Both the position numbers and the translations under genes were made by a program. 10,795 bases of DNA from DAIPHL01 sp036771375. GTDB lineage: Bacteria > Synergistota > Synergistia > Synergistales > Synergistaceae. Positions 7,901 through 10,795 of this stretch are shown here, piece after piece (position 1 is the first letter of the stretch; each line of letters opens with the position of its first letter). The notes below the pieces were generated by a model. That model was not told the origin of the DNA, did no database searches, and saw only the letters and a program-made list of their open reading frames with translations. The stretch is from positions 1-10,795 of the forward strand of contig DAIPHL010000073.1 in assembly GCA_036771375.1 (NCBI GenBank), given 5' to 3'.

Positions 7901-8217
7901 TCATGGACAAACCAAGGCTCTGCCTCGACGAGGAGAGCTTCGCCTCCCTGGAGGACAACGCGTTTCGAGTCGAGGAAAAGAGGATCAGAAGGAAAACGAA
8001 CGGCGTGGAGGAGAGCCTCACGGTCCTGGAGCGGGGCTACCTGTACGAGAACGCCGATCTCCGAGTCGAGATGGACGAGGGCTATGTCGTTCGCGCCTCC
8101 GAGGCGAAACGTCCGTTCGAGGGGGTGGCCTCCCTGCGGAGCGCCGTGGAGATGTCGGTCCTCCATCGCGGCCTTTCGGCTTCGATGTCGTGGCTTTTGG
8201 ATGACCGGGCCGACTGA
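4951..8217 (+). CDS. ygfK: YgfK: multidomain flavin/iron-sulfur oxidoreductase
   Basis: A 1088-residue protein, somewhat longer than E. coli YgfK (about 1030). Three parts are visible. Residues about 1-410 look like a dihydroorotate/dihydropyrimidine dehydrogenase-type flavin barrel: GARFIELKTVQI (K85), TNSCTLSTMHGCPP (C206, C214), VKLNPTLMG (K237) and a late SAGADAANVARIFSCGA segment. Residues about 440-870 resemble the glutamate synthase small subunit: Cys at 445, 450, 454, 493, 497 and 501, an FAD loop GAGPSG (542-547), a NAD(P)H loop GGGN (670-673), and GGDVVTG (811-817). The C-terminus carries two more iron-sulfur motifs: C903, C906, C910, C913, C917-P, and C967, C970, C973, C977. An electron path from NAD(P)H via FAD and clusters to the barrel is implied. 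The family is labelled a putative selenate reductase subunit, but this architecture and the neighbours fit reduction of a heterocycle such as urate better (inference). No membrane segment or signal peptide is seen. Confidence 0.93.
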   Translation: MSHHMRPLPFTKLLRWILREYEENGSIFGIHRSQFYRPHAGAPYSSKLFGDDLATPIGPAAGPNTQLAQNIVASWLTGARFIELKTVQIMDELEFGRPCIDMEDEGYNVEWSQELKLEQSVQEYIKAWVLLPVLRRLLGWEDFPVGAIFNLSVGYDLKGILQPRMQTFIDRMLDASGDIAAYRDELQRRFPDFVDVEIPSALTNSCTLSTMHGCPPDEIGKIARYLLEERGFHLTVKLNPTLMGPDFVRKTLTETLGYGDIEIPDAVFEHDLKYPQALEIVKMMKACGERQGKFFGVKLSNTLAMRNHRSVMPGEEMYMSGRSLYPITLNLWNRLNRDLNGDLAVSYSAGADAANVARIFSCGALTVTMASDILKPGGYARFLQCIENLDAAMKAKDAKDLRAFAANKDRNLEEAAADALVDPRYKKAYFAGPPKVERPLGFFDCITAPCVERCAVRQDVPAYALQIARGDYDGALATILARNPLPGLTGYVCTHLCETRCTRANYDEPVNIRALKRFAAERGSVPSRTCAGSNGRAVAIVGAGPSGLAAASSLALAGFRVTVFEARDRAGGMMAIAPAFRLPPSVMDEDVRRIEAMGVEIKRRHRVKISPENLLNMGYDAVYVACGFPKDAPLGIPGDDAEGVWTALSLLEETSAGRRPDLGKKGLVVGGGNTAMDAARTAQRLAGVPVTVVYRRTRAEMPAIEEERALLFEEGNRLEELAAPLRVVVKDGRVAGLECERTRLGEPDASGRRRPEPTGERFVLEADFIVAAIGQSADTAFLRNGRIELAKDGAIVTACSGRTSIGGVYAGGDVVTGPAIVIQACADGARAADAIRREFGIERPHGGNVPAPTADELDELRIARARRVSRNHEAHLPVENRKGFELVETTFDEESAVAEAKRCLQCATVCGKCIEVCPNRANYSYASLPLAVVIPNFEQHGGTLRSCGFERVEIVQGSQIVHIDEFCNECGNCSTFCVHEGRPFMDKPRLCLDEESFASLEDNAFRVEEKRIRRKTNGVEESLTVLERGYLYENADLRVEMDEGYVVRASEAKRPFEGVASLRSAVEMSVLHRGLSASMSWLLDDRAD

Positions 8218-8404
8218 GCGCCTCGTTTTCGAACGCGGTATTCGATGCGCCGGTGGATGGAGCTTCTCTCTATACGGGATTGTCGAGGGGGTTTGATCGC
8301 TCGTCTGTGACGGGGTTGTACGGAGCGGAAGGAAGTTTACGGATGGAGACGAAGCGCACGACGTGCTTCGCGGATTTCAAAAGTGTGGGGGGTTGTGATT
8401 CGGA
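8218..8404. other. Intergenic region before ygeY with a hairpin
   Basis: This 187-bp gap is the longest between the enzyme genes. It contains an inverted repeat CGAAGC (8350-8355) / GCTTCG (8365-8370) with a 9-base loop that can pair internally (GCAC/GTGC), and a weaker TCGAA/TTCGA pair at 8229-8233 and 8241-8245. No T tract follows either, and I find no convincing -35/-10 pair. It could hold an mRNA processing site, an operator or an internal promoter. No gene is supported here. Confidence 0.4.
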
Positions 8405-9649
8405 ATGTTGGACTTCGCAAAAATCAATGAGCTGGCAAAGAAGTATGAACCCGAGATGACGAGGTTTCTCCGCGATATGATCGCGATACCGAGCGAGAGC
8501 TGCGACGAGGAGAAGGTCATCCTGAGGATCAAGGAGGAGATGGAGAAGGTCGGCTTCGACAAGGTCGAGATCGACCCCATGGGCAACGTACTGGGCACGA
8601 TCGGCAAGGGGCGGCATCTCATTGCGATGGACGCCCATATCGACACGGTGGGGGTCGGGAACAGAGAGAACTGGAAGTTCGACCCCTACGAGGGATACGA
8701 GGATGCCGAGACCATCGGCGGCCGCGGAGGAAGCGACCAGGAGGGCGGCATGGCCTCGATGGTCTACGCCGGAAAGATCATCAAGGATCTCGGGCTCGAG
8801 GACGACTACACGCTCGTGATCGTCGGTTCCGTGCAGGAGGAGGACTGTGACGGGCTCTGTTGGCAGTATATCATCAACGAGGACAAGCTTCGCCCGGAGT
8901 TCGTCGTGAGCACCGAACCGACCGACGGCGGAATCTACCGTGGACAGCGCGGCCGCATGGAGATCTACGTCTCCACCAAGGGGGTCAGCTGCCACGGCTC
9001 CGCGCCGGAGCGCGGCGACAACGCGATATACAAGATGGCCCCGATCCTGAACGAGCTCAGGGCCCTGCACGAGAACCTCAAGGACGACGCCTTCCTCGGC
9101 AAGGGGAGCCTGACGGTCTCGGAGGTCTTTTTCACGTCTCCGTCTCGCTGCGCGGTCGCCGACAGCTGCAAGATATCGATCGACCGACGCCTCACCAGAG
9201 GGGAGAGCGGGGCGTACGCCCTGAACCAGATTCGCAACTTGCCCGCCGTCAAGGCCGCAGGGGCGGAGGTCGGCATGTATCGGTACGACCGTCCCTCGTA
9301 CAAGGGGCTGGTGTACGAGACGGACTGCTACTTCCCGACGTGGGTCATCGAGGAGGACCATCCCGTCTGCGAGACGTTGATGGAGACCTACGAGAGCCTC
9401 TTCAAAAAACGGGCGCGGCTCGATAAATGGACGTTTTCCACCAACGGAGTCGCCATCATGGGAATGCACGGTATTCCCTGCATCGGCTTCGGGCCGGGAC
9501 ACGAGGATCAGGCCCATGCGCCGAACGAACTGACCTGGAAGAACGAGCTCGTGGCCTGTGCCGCCATGTACGCCGCGATTCCCACCGTCTACGTTCAAAA
9601 GTACGCGGACAAGATGCCGGAGAACACCGAGAACATCGTAGAGAGATAG
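8405..9649 (+). CDS. ygeY: YgeY-family M20 metallohydrolase
   Basis: A 414-residue cytosolic hydrolase of the M20 dizinc peptidase/deacylase family, in the selenium-linked YgeY subgroup. It reads closely along the E. coli protein (about 403 residues), for example MTRFLRDMIAIPSESCDE (18-35) and SCHGSAPERGDNAI (195-208). Expected zinc ligands and catalytic residues are present: H78 and D80 in AMDAHIDTVG, bridging D111 in GRGGSDQEGG, catalytic E145 and ligand E146 in GSVQEEDCDG, E171 in STEPTD, and H371 near the end in HAPNE. M20 enzymes cleave amide bonds in peptides, acyl-amino acids and ureido acids. The substrate here is unproven, and an N-carbamoyl or N-acyl derivative of 2,3-diaminopropionate is plausible from context. 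The start is set by homology; the site upstream is unusual, a G6 run at 8387-8392, 12 bases away, suggesting weak or structured initiation. Confidence 0.94.
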   Translation: MLDFAKINELAKKYEPEMTRFLRDMIAIPSESCDEEKVILRIKEEMEKVGFDKVEIDPMGNVLGTIGKGRHLIAMDAHIDTVGVGNRENWKFDPYEGYEDAETIGGRGGSDQEGGMASMVYAGKIIKDLGLEDDYTLVIVGSVQEEDCDGLCWQYIINEDKLRPEFVVSTEPTDGGIYRGQRGRMEIYVSTKGVSCHGSAPERGDNAIYKMAPILNELRALHENLKDDAFLGKGSLTVSEVFFTSPSRCAVADSCKISIDRRLTRGESGAYALNQIRNLPAVKAAGAEVGMYRYDRPSYKGLVYETDCYFPTWVIEEDHPVCETLMETYESLFKKRARLDKWTFSTNGVAIMGMHGIPCIGFGPGHEDQAHAPNELTWKNELVACAAMYAAIPTVYVQKYADKMPENTENIVER

Positions 9650-9684
9650 AACGAAGCGGCGACCCTCGGCCGGGCCGTGCAAAA

Positions 9685-9701
9685 CGTCCGGGAAACGGAC
9701 G
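9685..9701 (+). other. Small perfect hairpin in the ygeY-ygeW gap
   Basis: CGTCCG (9685-9690) and CGGACG (9696-9701) flank a GGAAA loop. The 85-bp gap otherwise holds only the ygeW ribosome binding site. What follows is A-rich, not T-rich, so this is not a terminator on the + strand. A message-stabilising or processing stem is possible. Confidence 0.4.
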
Positions 9702-9734
9702 GGAAAAAGACAAGATGACAGGAGGCAGTGAAAG

Positions 9735-10742
9735 ATGAACACGGTATTTCGCGGAAAACACTTCATCGACGTGGAGGACTTCACAAGGGAAGAGGTCGAT
9801 ACGATGCTGGAGGTCTCCTTCGACCTCAAGTCCAAATTCGCCCAGGGAATCCCGACCCCATACCTGAAGGACAAGAGCCTCTTTCTGATGTTCTTCGAGC
9901 AGTCGACCCGCACCCGCAACTCCATGGAGGCCGGTTTCGCACAGCTCGGTGGACATGCCGGCTTCCTCGACAGCAGCAGCATGCAGATCGCCCACGGCGA
10001 ATCGGCGAAGGACACCGCCATCATCCTCTCGCGCTTCGGCCATGGCATCGCCTGCCGTTACTGCAACTGGGGATACGGCAACAAGTATCTCAACGAAATG
10101 GCGAAGTGGTCGACGGTTCCCGTGATGAACCTGCAGTGCGATCTCTATCACCCCTTCCAGGCGCTCGCCGACCTCATGACCATGAAGGAGAAGTTCGACA
10201 ACCACCTGAAGCGCCTGAAGGTCTCCATCATCTGGGCGTACGCGGAGAGCCACAAGAAACCGATCTCCGTCCCCGTGTCGCAGGTGTTGCTCTTCCCTCG
10301 TTACGGCATGGACGTCGTTCTGGCGCATCCCAAGGGATGGGAGCTGCCGGATTGGGTGATCGACAAGGCGAAGGCGAACGCCGAGCGCTTCGGCGGCACG
10401 GTCACGGTTACCGATAACGAGGCGGAAGCATACAGAAACGCGCACATCGTCATCCCGAAGAACTGGGGCAACTGGGTGACCGACCAGACCGGCAGCGCCC
10501 CCGCCGGCGCCGTGAAGGTCGTCGACGACGCGCTCAGAGCGCATCGCTCCTGGAAATGCACCGAAGAGAAGATGGCAACCGCGGACAAAAACGTCATCTA
10601 TATGCACGCCCTTCCCGCCGACCGCAACAACGAGGTAGAGGATTCGGTCATCGACGGGGCGCACTCCGTGGTCTACGACGAGGCGGAGAACCGTCTCCAC
10701 ACGGCCAAAGCGGTGATGACCCTCCTGATGAACGGCAGGTAG
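9735..10742 (+). CDS. ygeW: YgeW-family knotted carbamoyltransferase
   Basis: A 335-residue cytosolic enzyme of the aspartate/ornithine carbamoyltransferase superfamily, in the YgeW 'knotted' subgroup. The carbamoyl-phosphate loop is STRTR (57-61) in FFEQSTRTRNSMEAGFAQLG; HPFQ (139-142) is the second phosphate/carbamoyl site. Where ornithine transcarbamylase has HCLP, this protein has HALP (291-294), so ornithine is an unlikely partner. GHGIACRYCNWGYGNKYLNE (102-121) is a distinctive middle block. The amino acceptor of YgeW is not settled. In this operon it may take a carbamoyl group from a ureido intermediate to phosphate, giving carbamoyl phosphate for ATP synthesis by a carbamate kinase elsewhere (inference). 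AGGAGG (9720-9725) lies 9 bases before ATG 9735. It is shorter than E. coli YgeW (about 396), mainly for lack of an N-terminal extension. Confidence 0.93.
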   Translation: MNTVFRGKHFIDVEDFTREEVDTMLEVSFDLKSKFAQGIPTPYLKDKSLFLMFFEQSTRTRNSMEAGFAQLGGHAGFLDSSSMQIAHGESAKDTAIILSRFGHGIACRYCNWGYGNKYLNEMAKWSTVPVMNLQCDLYHPFQALADLMTMKEKFDNHLKRLKVSIIWAYAESHKKPISVPVSQVLLFPRYGMDVVLAHPKGWELPDWVIDKAKANAERFGGTVTVTDNEAEAYRNAHIVIPKNWGNWVTDQTGSAPAGAVKVVDDALRAHRSWKCTEEKMATADKNVIYMHALPADRNNEVEDSVIDGAHSVVYDEAENRLHTAKAVMTLLMNGR

Positions 10743-10795
10743 GACGTTCTTCGCAAAGCGGTCCCCGCACCCCGAAAGAGAGGACCACGCCGACC
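10743..10795. other. Start of the next intergenic region
   Basis: These 53 bases contain no T-tailed stem. GAGAGGA (10778-10784) resembles a ribosome binding site but no start codon follows within the window. GGTCC (10760-10764) and GGACC (10782-10786) form a short inverted repeat. The operon may continue beyond the edge. Confidence 0.3.

Noticed and set aside
4843..8166. A very long open frame on the minus strand opposite ygfK
   Set aside because: It is a mirror of a GC-rich coding gene. Its product is Arg/His/Asp/Val-rich with no recognisable domain, whereas the + strand carries a complete family protein with a good ribosome binding site.
8253..8459. A 68-residue + strand open frame in the gap before ygeY
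   Set aside because: No good ribosome binding site, composition unlike the neighbours, and it runs into the well-supported ygeY start.
8270..10048. Minus-strand open frame opposite ygeY and the start of ygeW
   Set aside because: Same artefact; the + strand genes have full catalytic motifs and family lengths.
9456..10700. Minus-strand open frame opposite ygeW
   Set aside because: No domain signal, and it overlaps a complete carbamoyltransferase gene.
1497..10742. Selenocysteine (in-frame TGA) in the 'selenium-linked' enzymes
   Set aside because: All six genes read through without an internal TGA and end at family-typical lengths; the selenium link concerns partner molybdenum hydroxylases, none of which is in the window.
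1..10795. CRISPR arrays, insertion sequences, tRNA or rRNA genes
   Set aside because: No regularly spaced repeats, transposase motifs, terminal inverted repeats or RNA gene structures were seen.

Overview
The window looks like a chromosomal segment of a GC-rich anaerobe from the phylum Synergistota. The main taxonomic clue is the C-terminus of the first gene: a Gly-rich stretch with one Cys, a hydrophobic helix and a short basic tail. That is the layout of the Synergist-CTERM sorting signal. The enzyme set that follows is typical of fermentative gut or oral anaerobes. All genes supported here read on the + strand.

Layout: (1) bases 1-1151, the 3' part of a secreted or surface-anchored beta-rich protein, closed by a strong intrinsic terminator at 1156-1192. 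(2) Bases 1193-1496, an intergenic region whose first part is GC-rich with nothing recognisable and whose second part is AT-rich. The AT-rich part holds a good sigma70-type promoter and a repeat cluster (TGTTAA / TATTAACA) that looks like an operator. (3) Bases 1497-10742, six co-directional genes: a YheO/DauR-type PAS-HTH regulator, then diaminopropionate ammonia-lyase (dpaL/ygeX), the SsnA amidohydrolase, the large flavin/iron-sulfur protein YgfK, the YgeY metallohydrolase and the YgeW carbamoyltransferase. No U-tailed terminator is visible between these genes, although the gaps before ygfK (104 bp) and ygeY (187 bp) are long enough to hold internal control elements. The last 53 bases contain no terminator, so the cluster may continue past the window.

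The five enzymes match the conserved 'selenium-linked' gene set of E. coli (ygeW-ygeX-ygeY ... ygfK-ssnA), which other work has connected with anaerobic purine/urate breakdown. A working model, which is inference, has YgfK reducing a purine-derived ring; its parts match a rearranged dihydropyrimidine dehydrogenase. SsnA and YgeY would hydrolyse the opened products, YgeW would move a carbamoyl group, and DpaL would convert 2,3-diaminopropionate to pyruvate and two ammonia. The molybdenum hydroxylase, the hydantoinase-like HyuA and the carbamate kinase that accompany this set in E. coli are not in the window.

The system type is known, but its exact chemistry is only partly settled. The points most worth a second look are the dedicated PAS-HTH regulator with its candidate operator, the domain logic of YgfK, and the altered HALP motif of YgeW.
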